From Clostridia bacterium DTU080 (GTDB lineage: Bacteria; Bacillota; Limnochordia; DTU080), in NCBI GenBank assembly GCA_001513395.1, contig LFTP01000055.1, positions 8,017 to 34,278 of the forward strand: 26,262 bases of DNA, written 5' to 3'. This document shows positions 16,318 to 23,589 of the stretch, piece by piece (position 1 is the first letter of the stretch; each line of letters begins with the position of its first letter). The notes beneath the pieces were generated by a model. That model was not told the DNA's origin and made no database searches. It worked only from the letters and a program-made list of their open reading frames with translations. A program made the translations under genes and the position numbers.

Positions 16318-16424
16318 CGTAAGTGCCGGAGGTCGGGACGTCCGGCACTGAAGCCGCTCGGAGACGGTACCATGAAATGGCTTTATGCCTACCTTATCCG
16401 GCGAGCCTGGCGGGGAGGTGCCGC
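16318..16424 (+). ncRNA. Structured 5' leader of rplU (L21-leader-like)
   Basis: Between the promoter and the L21 start lies about 105 bases of leader. Its first part forms a perfect 9-bp stem, AGTGCCGGA (16322-16330) with TCCGGCACT (16341-16349); a second helix can form from AAGCC (16351-16355) and GGCTT (16379-16383). Ribosomal protein L21 leaders that probably mediate autoregulation are known in Firmicutes at this position. I see position and structure consistent with that class but could not compare with its covariance model. Confidence 0.5.
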
Positions 16425-16763
16425 ATGTACGCGATTGTTGAGACCGGCGGCAAACAATTGAGAGTGTCCGTCGGTGATGTTGTGAGTGTAGAGAAGTTAG
16501 ACTGTGCTTCCGGTGAGCAGATTGAGCTCGATCGTGTGCTTTTGATCTCGAACGACGGTCAATTGCAGACGGGTAGGCCGTATGTCGAGGGGGCCAAAGT
16601 GGTTGCCACGGTGATCGACCAGATCAAGGGCCCCAAGATCAGAGGTTTTAAGTATAAGCCCAAGAAGAATCAGAGGAAGCGCTGGGGGCACAGACAGCCA
16701 TATACGCGTTTGCAGATTGAGCGCATCGTTGAGGCTGACAGCGGAGCCGAAGGGGGCGAATAG
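16425..16763 (+). CDS. rplU: Large ribosomal subunit protein bL21
   Basis: Structural protein of the 50S subunit that binds 23S rRNA. The sequence MYAIVETGGKQLRVSVGDVVSVEKL and the C-terminal IKGPKIRGFKYKPKKNQRKRWGHRQPYTRLQIERI are typical. ATG 16425 follows GGGGAGGTG by 4-5 bases; an in-frame opening from 16323 runs through the structured leader and is not part of the protein. Length is 112 residues. It is separated from rpmA by one base, with no prp (ysxB) gene in between. Confidence 0.98.
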   Translation: MYAIVETGGKQLRVSVGDVVSVEKLDCASGEQIELDRVLLISNDGQLQTGRPYVEGAKVVATVIDQIKGPKIRGFKYKPKKNQRKRWGHRQPYTRLQIERIVEADSGAEGGE

Positions 16764-16764
16764 T

Positions 16765-17031
16765 ATGGCGAAGAAAAAGGGTGTCGGTAGTTCTCGCAAT
16801 GGCCGTGACAGCAATGCCAAGATGCTTGGCGTCAAGACACCTGATGGCAAGTTTGTCAGTGCGGGTAGTATCTTGGTGCGCCAACGCGGGACAAGCATTC
16901 ACCCGGGTGTCAACGTGGGGGTCGGTCGTGACTACACGTTGTTTGCCAAGGTTGACGGCATGGTCTCTTTTGAGCGTGTTGGCAAGAAGCGCACCCGAGT
17001 CAGTGTCTATTCGCTGCAGGCCAGCAACTAG
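16765..17031 (+). CDS. rpmA: Large ribosomal subunit protein bL27, without the Firmicutes N-terminal extension
   Basis: 50S protein whose N-terminal tail reaches toward the peptidyl transferase centre. The body SSRNGRDSNAKMLGVKTPDGKFVSAGSILVRQRGTSIHPGVNVGVGRDYTLFAKVDG is typical. ATG 16765 begins one base after the rplU stop and gives MAKKKGVGSSRNGRDS, so no extension with an LQFFA-type cleavage site is present; the frame upstream (from 16717) does not encode one either. In most Firmicutes that extension is removed by the protease Prp, whose gene normally lies between rplU and rpmA. Length is 88 residues. Confidence 0.97.
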   Translation: MAKKKGVGSSRNGRDSNAKMLGVKTPDGKFVSAGSILVRQRGTSIHPGVNVGVGRDYTLFAKVDGMVSFERVGKKRTRVSVYSLQASN

Positions 17032-17058
17032 TTGCTATAGTTCTTGAATTAGAGGTGG

Positions 17059-17092
17059 CAGGGCCCGGTGATAGTATCATCGGGCCCTGTTT
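17059..17092 (+). terminator. Intrinsic terminator of rplU-rpmA
   Basis: CAGGGCCCGGTGAT (17059-17072) pairs with ATCATCGGGCCCTG (17076-17089) around a 3-base loop, a 14-bp stem with one G-T pair, followed by TTT. It ends the ribosomal protein unit and is also the docking site for the intron that begins 8 bases after the stem. Confidence 0.88.
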
Positions 17093-17097
17093 GGCAT

Positions 17098-18122
17098 GTG
17101 CGCCCGGCACGGGGCGTTTACTTGGGAGAGGAAGTCTCCTTAAGGCCCGATGGGGGAACTGCCAGCCGGACGGCAAGGGTGTCCGGCGTGAAGTGGAATC
17201 TGAAGGAAGCCGAGACAAGGCGTCAGTCTGACGAATAGGAATCGCATAGGAGGCGCCCGCGCTGGGTGAGAAGGCATATCTCTGCAAAGCCCCATACTCA
17301 TACGGAAAGCGCCGTCGTATATGCGGCGGGCATGAGCGTGAAGGTAGATGTGCATTACCCGGGAGGTCTGTCGATCTGCCACGTGCTACTACGTCGTGAG
17401 GCGGCGGGATGGATCGAAGGAAGTCAGCAGACGCCATAGTAGGCCGCTCGAGTTGGCCGAAGGCCGAAACATGCAGTGCCGGATGGGAGTCTTGAGTCTC
17501 GATGACGGAGGAGGCGCAGACCAAGATGGCTGAGATGCCAAAAGCTCGCTCGGAAGATGAAGATAGCGAACGGTATCTGCGAGGATACGGGAAGGGCGCG
17601 CCAAACGTCACGGCAAGGAAAGAGACCTCCCGCCCGGAAGAGTCGAGACCGATGGAAGCGGTGGTCGAACGCGTCAGGGCCAATAAGGGGCAGCCGCAAG
17701 CGACGGTATGACCGTCGATGAGCTACTTCCGTACCTACACAGGGTTGGGGCAACCGCTTCCGGCGTGCGCAGGTGAAGAACGTCTTCGAGGAGCTTGACG
17801 ACCGGATTTGCCGAAGACTGCGATGTCTCATCCGGCGCGAATGGAAACGCCCCTACATTTGGGCTTGTAACCTGATGAAACGCGGACTGACGGAGCAACG
17901 AGCATGGAAGTCCGCCACAAACGGACGAGGTCCCCAGTGGGATGCAGGAGCCTCACATATGAACGAAGCCTTCAAGAAATCCTTCTTCTGTGCACTTGGA
18001 CTCGTGTCGCTGCTTGATCAACATCGACGCTTCCGAAAGTGCTACATGAACCGCCGTGGTACGAAAACCGTATGCCCGGTGGTGTGGGAGGACGGCGGGA
18101 GCGATCTCGCCTCCTACCCGAT
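17098..18122 (+). mobile_element. Group II intron, class C-like, inserted downstream of the rpmA terminator; ORF deleted
   Basis: A retroelement made of a self-splicing RNA and a reverse transcriptase ORF. The 5' end GTGCGCCCGGCAC is the typical bacterial group II start and is followed by about 400 bases with the layout of domains I-III. Near the 3' end, ACCGCC (18050-18055) pairs with GGTGGT (18078-18083), bounding a hairpin of exactly 34 bases, the canonical size of domain V. Domain VI follows, with a likely branch-point A at 18116, seven positions from the end at ACCCGAT. Insertion just after an intrinsic terminator is the hallmark of class C introns. At 1025 bases it is about half the usual length because most of the reverse transcriptase is missing. 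The ribozyme core looks complete, so splicing in cis may persist. It separates rpmA from obg. Confidence 0.85.
17502..18043 (+). pseudogene. Remnant of group II intron reverse transcriptase/maturase
   Basis: Two pieces of the intron-encoded protein remain. The N-terminal piece reads RPMEAVVERVRANKG (from 17652) and, after a one-base deletion between about 17686 and 17704, continues in another frame as GMTVDELLPYL (from about 17704), the start of the RT domain. The C-terminal piece, from 17773, reads VFEELDDRICRRLRCLIRREWKRP, then LMKRGLTEQRAWKSATNGRGP and SHMNEAFKKSFFCALGLVSLLDQHRRF, the maturase/thumb end of the family. The whole catalytic RT core, including the YxDD region, is absent, so about 300 codons have been lost near 17738-17772. 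The C-terminal frame runs through domains V and VI without its usual stop. Confidence 0.85.
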
Positions 18123-18154
18123 AAAGTCGATTGCCGATGAGAGGGGGGGAGCAT

Positions 18155-19459
18155 ATGAGAGCCGATTTTTATGATCAAGCGCGCATTTTCGTCAAGGGCG
18201 GTGACGGGGGCAACGGTGCGGTCAGCTTCCGGAGGGAGAAGTACATACCCGCCGGGGGCCCGGACGGCGGTGACGGCGGCGATGGAGGCAGTGTGATCTT
18301 GGTTGTGGACCCGGGCCTGTCTACCCTCATTGATCTTCAGCATCGCAGACACTTCAACGCACCCCGGGGCCAACACGGGCAGGGATCCCGTAAACACGGC
18401 AAATCCGGAGAGGATCTTGTTATAGCAGTGCCACCGGGAACGCAAGTGAGAGACGCTAAGACCGGTGAGTTGCTTGCCGATCTTGTTAGTCCGGATCAAC
18501 GCTTTGTCGTCGCCCAAGGTGGCCGGGGCGGACGAGGGAATGTTCACTTCGCCAGGCCTACCCGACAAGCACCGCGGTTTGCCGAGTTGGGAGAGAAGGG
18601 TGAAGAAAAAGAGCTCCTTTTGGAGTTGAAATTGCTGGCCGACGTAGGCCTTGTGGGATATCCGAATGCGGGTAAATCGACAGTGATCGCCGCAGTCTCA
18701 GCGGCTCGGCCGAAGATAGCCAGCTATCCTTTTACGACTTTGGTGCCCAATCTGGGTGTGGTATCGCTGGAGCCGGGAAAAAGCTTTGTTATGGCGGACA
18801 TTCCCGGTCTGATCGAAGGGGCCCATAGGGGCAGTGGATTGGGGCATGACTTCCTCCGACACATTGAGAGGACTCGTGTGCTGATGCACGTCATCGATAC
18901 GGCGGGAGTGGACGGGCGTGATCCGGTGGCGGATTACGAGGCCACGAATCGCGAATTGGAGCTGTTCAACCCGGAGCTGGCCGCTCGACCTCAACTGGTG
19001 TTGGCCAACAAGATGGACTTACCCCAGGCTGCGGAGAATCTCTCCCGTCTGATCGAGCGAGTGAACGCCGACGGTAGGGAGGTATTTGCCATCAGTGCGG
19101 CGACGGGCGAAGGCCTGCGAGAGCCGATGTTCAAGGCCTTCGACATCCTGCAGGCAGTGCGCGAAGAAGAGCGAAAACAAGACCCGGAAGACAAAGCGCA
19201 GATCTTTGAAAAGATGGAGAAGCAAGAGTCGGCCCCGCTGCGTGAGTTCAGCGTGCGTCGCGAGGGAGATGTCTTTGTTGTGGAAGGTGAAGGCTTGCGC
19301 AGATTCTTGGCCCGACTCGATCTATCCAATCAGGCGGTAATACGCTATCTGCAAAGACTGTTTGGAGACATCGGTATTCATGAAGCTCTGCGTGAGGCCG
19401 GGGTACAAGACGGCGACACCGTGTGGGTTGAAGGTTTGGAATTTGAGTTTGTGGAGTAG
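18155..19459 (+). CDS. obg: GTPase Obg (CgtA)
   Basis: Essential GTPase for 50S assembly and stress signalling. Three domains are visible: the glycine-rich Obg fold (FYDQARIFVKGGDGGNGAVSFRREKY and PDGGDGGDGGSV), the GTPase domain with G1 GYPNAGKST (about residue 168), DIPGLIEGA and NKMDL, and a C-terminal OCT domain. Length is 434 residues. ATG 18155 is chosen because the G-rich site GAGAGGGGGGGAG lies just upstream and the N-terminus MRADFYDQARIFV aligns with other Obg proteins; TTG 18131 would add eight residues. In related genomes obg follows rpmA directly; here a terminator and the intron intervene, so where its transcription starts is unclear. Confidence 0.97.
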   Translation: MRADFYDQARIFVKGGDGGNGAVSFRREKYIPAGGPDGGDGGDGGSVILVVDPGLSTLIDLQHRRHFNAPRGQHGQGSRKHGKSGEDLVIAVPPGTQVRDAKTGELLADLVSPDQRFVVAQGGRGGRGNVHFARPTRQAPRFAELGEKGEEKELLLELKLLADVGLVGYPNAGKSTVIAAVSAARPKIASYPFTTLVPNLGVVSLEPGKSFVMADIPGLIEGAHRGSGLGHDFLRHIERTRVLMHVIDTAGVDGRDPVADYEATNRELELFNPELAARPQLVLANKMDLPQAAENLSRLIERVNADGREVFAISAATGEGLREPMFKAFDILQAVREEERKQDPEDKAQIFEKMEKQESAPLREFSVRREGDVFVVEGEGLRRFLARLDLSNQAVIRYLQRLFGDIGIHEALREAGVQDGDTVWVEGLEFEFVE

Positions 19460-19527
19460 AACACGGTGATGGCAGGGATGTTGAGGAGCTACAACGAAGT
19501 CTACTCAAGAATGGAGAGGCGCAGACT

Positions 19528-19818
19528 GTGCTAACCAGCAAGCAGAGAGCCTATCTTCGAAGTCTCGGAAATGGGGCCCCTGTGATTTTGCAGGTGGGTA
19601 AAGGGAGCCTTGGCGATGCTCTCCTCAAACAAGCGGAAGAAGCGATCGAAGCGCGTGAACTGATCAAGGTTCGTGTCTTGAAAGCCTGCCCGCATCCACC
19701 CGATCAGATAGCGAATCAAATGGCTGAGAGTCTTGGCGCGGAACTGGTTCAGCTCGTAGGGCGCAGCTTTCTTCTTTATAGACGTTCACGAGAGCCGCGC
19801 ATCGAATTGCCGACGTAG
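19528..19818 (+). CDS. yhbY: YhbY-family (CRM domain) ribosome assembly RNA-binding protein
   Basis: Small KH-like CRM-domain protein associated with pre-50S particles. The sequence MLTSKQRAYLRSLGNGAPVILQVGKGSL...AIEARELIKVRVL...LGAELVQLVGRSFLLYRRS shows the conserved LTxxQRxxLR start, the GKGG-like loop (here GKGS) and the vGrxfvLYR end. Length is 96 residues, normal. GTG 19528 follows GGAGAGG. It lies 68 bases downstream of obg in the same direction and is probably cotranscribed; the pairing with obg is conserved. Confidence 0.94.
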   Translation: MLTSKQRAYLRSLGNGAPVILQVGKGSLGDALLKQAEEAIEARELIKVRVLKACPHPPDQIANQMAESLGAELVQLVGRSFLLYRRSREPRIELPT

Positions 19819-19869
19819 GGTGCCCACACAAAGCATCGCGCAGTATTATTGGGAGGGAGTTTACGTCAC

Positions 19870-21021
19870 ATGACGACGCATCGCGACTGCCTCCGTGACG
19901 CCAAACGGATTGTCGTAAAACTCGGGACAAGCACCATTGCTCATCCCAATGGCGAGCTGGACATGGACCGCCTGGGAGAACTAGTGGATCAGATGGCCGA
20001 GGCTGTAAAAAGCGGGCGGGAAGTCATCGTAGTCACTTCGGGGGCAATCGGAGTGGGTATGAGTCGACTGGGACTGACGGAACGGCCGAAGACGATTCCC
20101 GAAAAGCAGGCCGTGGCGGCTGTCGGTCAAGGGTTGTTGATGGAGAGCTATGAGCGACTGTTTCGCAAACACTCTCAGATTGTGGCTCAGGTCTTGCTTA
20201 CGAGAGAAGACGTCACGGAGCGGGTACGTCATCTCAACGCCCGTCACACGCTCACACAGCTGCTCAACTACGGCGTTATTCCCATTGTGAACGAGAACGA
20301 TACGGTGGCAGTCGATGAGATCAAGTTCGGAGAGAATGACACGCTGTCCAGCCTTGTCTCGGCCCTGGTTGGGGCGGACTTGTTGATACTGCTTTCTGAT
20401 GTCGACGGTCTGCATACGGCCGATCCCCATCGCATCCCCGAGGCCGAACGTATCCCGATCATCGCTGAGATCACGCCCGAGGTTCAAGAGCTGGGCGGCG
20501 GTCCGGGTTCTAAGTTGGGCAGCGGCGGTATGGCTACCAAGATTCAGGCGGCGCGCATTGCCACTTTGTCTGGTGTGGCTATGGTCGTGGCACATGGAGC
20601 CCATGAAAACATCATCAATCGTGTTTTGAACGGTGAAGATGTAGGCACACTGTTTTTGCCTTCCCGTCGCACGCTGGGAAGCAGAAAGCGTTGGATTGCT
20701 TTTTATCAACGCGCTCAGGGTGATCTCGTCATCGACGCCGGCGCCGCCGAAGCGCTTATTGATCACGGTAAAAGCCTCCTGCCGATCGGGATTGTTGATG
20801 TCAAAGGCTTCTTTGAAGAGGGAGATTTGGTCAGAATTGTTGATCCCGAGGGTGAAGAAGTGGCGCGCGGGCTGACCAACTACGCCTCGGACGAGATTAA
20901 ACGCATCAAAGGACTGCCGACCAGTGAAATAGCTCGGGTTTTGGGTGAAAAGTACTATGATGAAGTAGTCCATAGGGACAATCTCGTCATCTCAGCGGGT
21001 GGCAGACGGTCGATATCTTGA
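19870..21021 (+). CDS. proB: Glutamate 5-kinase
   Basis: Phosphorylates glutamate to glutamyl 5-phosphate, the first step of proline synthesis. The amino acid kinase domain has IVVKLGTSTI near the N-terminus, VTSGAIGVGMSRLG, NENDTVAVDEIKFGENDTLSSLVSALVGADLLILLSDVDGL and GSGGMATKIQAA. A C-terminal PUA domain (about residues 275-375) is present, as in E. coli ProB, where it affects regulation by proline. ATG 19870 follows GGGAGGGAG by about 10 bases; the frame opens slightly earlier at a TTG with no binding site. Length is 383 residues. proA follows after 46 bases. Confidence 0.96.
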   Translation: MTTHRDCLRDAKRIVVKLGTSTIAHPNGELDMDRLGELVDQMAEAVKSGREVIVVTSGAIGVGMSRLGLTERPKTIPEKQAVAAVGQGLLMESYERLFRKHSQIVAQVLLTREDVTERVRHLNARHTLTQLLNYGVIPIVNENDTVAVDEIKFGENDTLSSLVSALVGADLLILLSDVDGLHTADPHRIPEAERIPIIAEITPEVQELGGGPGSKLGSGGMATKIQAARIATLSGVAMVVAHGAHENIINRVLNGEDVGTLFLPSRRTLGSRKRWIAFYQRAQGDLVIDAGAAEALIDHGKSLLPIGIVDVKGFFEEGDLVRIVDPEGEEVARGLTNYASDEIKRIKGLPTSEIARVLGEKYYDEVVHRDNLVISAGGRRSIS

Positions 21022-21067
21022 GCGCGCAGTTGGTCTCAGAAGCGCAGGCGAGGAGAGGTGATCATTG

Positions 21068-22336
21068 ATGGCTCTTGACGATCGATCATATGAAGAAGTA
21101 CGTACCAAAGCGGAACTGGCTAAAAAAGCAAGTAAACAAGTAGCCCGCCTTTCGGCCAAAGAGCGTAACAACATCTTGTTGGCTCAAGCGGATGCTTTGC
21201 TGGCTGCCACAGACAAGATCTTGGAGGCGAATCGTCTCGACGTGGCTAGGGCCAAGGAAAAGGGAGCGACCAGTGCTTTTGTAGATCGCCTTTCGCTGTC
21301 TGAACAGCGCGTGCGTGATATGGCCACGGGGCTCGTTCAGGTGGCTGATTTGCCTGATCCTCTGGGAGTAGCCTTGCGCAAGTGGAGATTGCCCAACGGA
21401 TTGGATATCGCTCAGATCCGGGTGCCGTTGGGCGTCGTGGCGGTGATCTATGAGGGACGTCCCAACGTGACGGTAGACGTGACCGGTCTGTGTATAAAAT
21501 CCGGAAACGCGGCCGTGTTACGAGGCAGCTCCGATGCCATTGAGTCCAATAAGGCCTTGGTCGATGTTTTGACTGAAGCCGGAGAGGCCGCAGGTTGTCC
21601 GCATGGTGCCATTCAGCTGATTCACTCTGTCTCCCGGGAGTCGGCACGACATCTGATGCGGATGACGGGTCTGGTTGATGTGCTCATTCCGCGAGGAGGA
21701 GCCGGACTCATCAGCACCGTAGTGGAAAACTCCACGGTACCCGTAATCGAGACCGGAATCGGCAATTGCCATATTTATGTTGACGCCATGGCTGATCTTG
21801 CTAAGGCCTCAAAGATTGTGTTGAATGCAAAACTGCAGCGGCCCGGAGTCTGCAACGCCGTAGAGACTCTCCTTGTTCACTCATCGGTGGCCGAGCAATT
21901 CCTACCCACTATATGCGCGAGCCTGCGTGAAGCGGGGGTTGAACTGAGAGGATGTCCCAGGACACGAGCCCTGGTGGAGGGTGTCGCCGAAGCGACAGAC
22001 GAAGATTGGCAAACCGAGTACCTCGACCTCATACTGGCCATACGTGTGGTGGATAGCCTTGATGAGGCGATTGAGCACATAGAGCGCTACGGCTCACATC
22101 ACTCTGATGCGATTGTGACCCAAGATTACGACGCGGCTCGCCGTTTTGCTGATGAGGTGGATTCGGCAGCCGTCTATGTGAACGCCTCGACTCGCTTTAC
22201 TGACGGTTTTGAGTGGGGTTTCGGGGCTGAGATCGGCATAAGCACGCAGAAGTTGCACGCTCGGGGTCCCATGGCTCTGCCGGAGCTGACCACTGGGAAG
22301 TACGTCGTGCTCGGTGACGGACAGGTCAGAGGGTAG
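21068..22336 (+). CDS. proA: Gamma-glutamyl phosphate reductase
   Basis: NADPH-dependent reductase giving glutamate 5-semialdehyde, the second step of proline synthesis. It belongs to the aldehyde dehydrogenase superfamily: VPLGVVAVIYEGRPNVTVDVTGLCIKSGNAAVLRG is the nucleotide-binding region, and the catalytic Cys lies in LQRPGVCNAVETLL at about residue 262. The C-terminal FTDGFEWGFGAEIGISTQKLHARGPM is diagnostic. Length is 422 residues. ATG 21068 follows GGAGAGGTGATC; a TTG one codon earlier is less likely. Confidence 0.97.
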   Translation: MALDDRSYEEVRTKAELAKKASKQVARLSAKERNNILLAQADALLAATDKILEANRLDVARAKEKGATSAFVDRLSLSEQRVRDMATGLVQVADLPDPLGVALRKWRLPNGLDIAQIRVPLGVVAVIYEGRPNVTVDVTGLCIKSGNAAVLRGSSDAIESNKALVDVLTEAGEAAGCPHGAIQLIHSVSRESARHLMRMTGLVDVLIPRGGAGLISTVVENSTVPVIETGIGNCHIYVDAMADLAKASKIVLNAKLQRPGVCNAVETLLVHSSVAEQFLPTICASLREAGVELRGCPRTRALVEGVAEATDEDWQTEYLDLILAIRVVDSLDEAIEHIERYGSHHSDAIVTQDYDAARRFADEVDSAAVYVNASTRFTDGFEWGFGAEIGISTQKLHARGPMALPELTTGKYVVLGDGQVRG

Positions 22337-22350
22337 TCCGGGGGTAGGTG

Positions 22351-22992
22351 ATGTTGAGCGATTCAGGACGTAAACGTATCGGCGTTTTGGGCGGTACGTT
22401 TGATCCGATTCACTACGGGCATCTTGTGGCCGCCGAAGAGGCTCGAGAGCTTCTGGGGCTGATGAAGGTTATCTTCGTCCCCAGCGGACATCCTCCGCAC
22501 AAGGCTGCCGACGATATGACGGACGGCGAGCACCGCTGGGCGATGACTGTCCTGGCCACGCAGGACAACCCCCGGTTTGAGGTCTCCCGTATAGAATTGG
22601 ACCGCCCTGATGTTAGTTATACGGTGGATACGCTGCGTCTATTACAGGAGCGGATGCCGGAGACTGAACTGTATTTCATAACCGGGGCTGACATGTTCTT
22701 AGAGCTTCCCACGTGGAAAGAGCCGGAGACGATTTTGCGTTCGTTTCATTTTGTAGCAGTTGCTCGTCCGGGGTGGAGTCTTGAGCGTTTGGATGATCGG
22801 CTTCGTCTCCTGATCGAGCGTTATCGGTGCCATGTTCACATACTGAATGTCCCGGGAATAGCGGTATCGTCCACTGAAATACGGGACCGTCTCCGAGCGG
22901 GAAGGTCCGTACAGTATCTGGTTCCGACGCCTGTTGTCGAATATATCCTGCAAAAAGGGTTGTACGGTATCCGGGTCGGGCGAAGCGGGTGA
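22351..22992 (+). CDS. nadD: Nicotinate-nucleotide adenylyltransferase
   Basis: Transfers AMP from ATP to nicotinate mononucleotide in NAD synthesis. The nucleotidyltransferase motif GGTFDPIHYGHL (HxGH variant) is at the N-terminus and the second motif SSTEIRDRLRAG near the C-terminus, together with FITGADMFLELPTWKEPETIL, typical of bacterial NadD. Length is 213 residues. ATG 22351 is placed after GGGGTAGGTG, with a GTG one codon earlier as the alternative. The nadD-yqeK-rsfS cluster is conserved in Firmicutes. Confidence 0.96.
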   Translation: MLSDSGRKRIGVLGGTFDPIHYGHLVAAEEARELLGLMKVIFVPSGHPPHKAADDMTDGEHRWAMTVLATQDNPRFEVSRIELDRPDVSYTVDTLRLLQERMPETELYFITGADMFLELPTWKEPETILRSFHFVAVARPGWSLERLDDRLRLLIERYRCHVHILNVPGIAVSSTEIRDRLRAGRSVQYLVPTPVVEYILQKGLYGIRVGRSG

Positions 22993-22998
22993 CTCACA

Positions 22999-23589
22999 GT
23001 GCTCTATGACGTGGCATCTTTGCAACGCTGGGTACAAGCGCGGTTGTCTCCCTCCCGGTATGCGCACACATCTCGGGTAGTCCGGACGGCTCGTGAAATA
23101 GCGGATGCTTTCGGGGTCAAAGCCGAAGAAGCCGAGGTAGCTGCCTTATTACATGATTGTGCCAGGGATATGTCCAGACAAGTCCAGTTGAGACTGGCAG
23201 AGGGCTTTGGTATCGTGATTTCTGACATGGAACTGTACAATCCCGTCTTGTTGCACGCCCCGCTCGGCGCTGAATTGGCTCGCCGGGAATGTGGCGTGCA
23301 TCGTGAATCCGTTTTGAACGCCATTCGCTTTCATACTACCGGTCGACCCGGCATGTCCCTGTTGGAGAAGGTGATCTTTGTCGCCGATTATATAGAGCCC
23401 GGTCGGGATTTTCCCGGAGTTGAACGTGTTAGGGAATCCGCCTTGGTCGATCTGGATGAGGCCATGCTTCGAGCCCTGGATCAAACGATAGCCTATGTGC
23501 TGGAGCGCGCTCAGCTACTGCACCCGATCACCCTCGAGACGCGAAACGACCTGATTCTGCGGCGTCTCAAAAGGGAAGGCTGTGAATGA
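22999..23589 (+). CDS. yqeK: YqeK-family HD-domain hydrolase (diadenosine tetraphosphatase)
   Basis: Metal-dependent HD-domain phosphohydrolase; characterised YqeK proteins symmetrically cleave diadenosine tetraphosphate (Ap4A). The pattern RYAHTSRVV, then AALLHDCARDM (HD pair), LLHAPLGAELA, AIRFHTTGRPGMSLLEKVIFVADYIEPGRDFPGV is characteristic. Length is 196 residues. GTG 22999 follows GGGTGA, which overlaps the nadD stop, and the stop overlaps the next start in ATGA, so the genes are translationally coupled. Confidence 0.94.
   Translation: MLYDVASLQRWVQARLSPSRYAHTSRVVRTAREIADAFGVKAEEAEVAALLHDCARDMSRQVQLRLAEGFGIVISDMELYNPVLLHAPLGAELARRECGVHRESVLNAIRFHTTGRPGMSLLEKVIFVADYIEPGRDFPGVERVRESALVDLDEAMLRALDQTIAYVLERAQLLHPITLETRNDLILRRLKREGCE

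Noticed and set aside
17535..17541. ATGCCAA inside the intron, exactly complementary to TTGGCAT (17091-17097) just upstream of the insertion site, as EBS1
   Set aside because: It lies about 440 bases into the intron, near the ORF start, whereas EBS1 should be in domain I; a 7-base match can arise by chance.
19981..20973. A 330-codon open frame on the minus strand opposite proB
   Set aside because: It lies fully opposite a clear conserved gene, has no ribosome binding site or known motif, and its composition (rich in Arg, His, Gln and Ser) is that of a codon-bias shadow.
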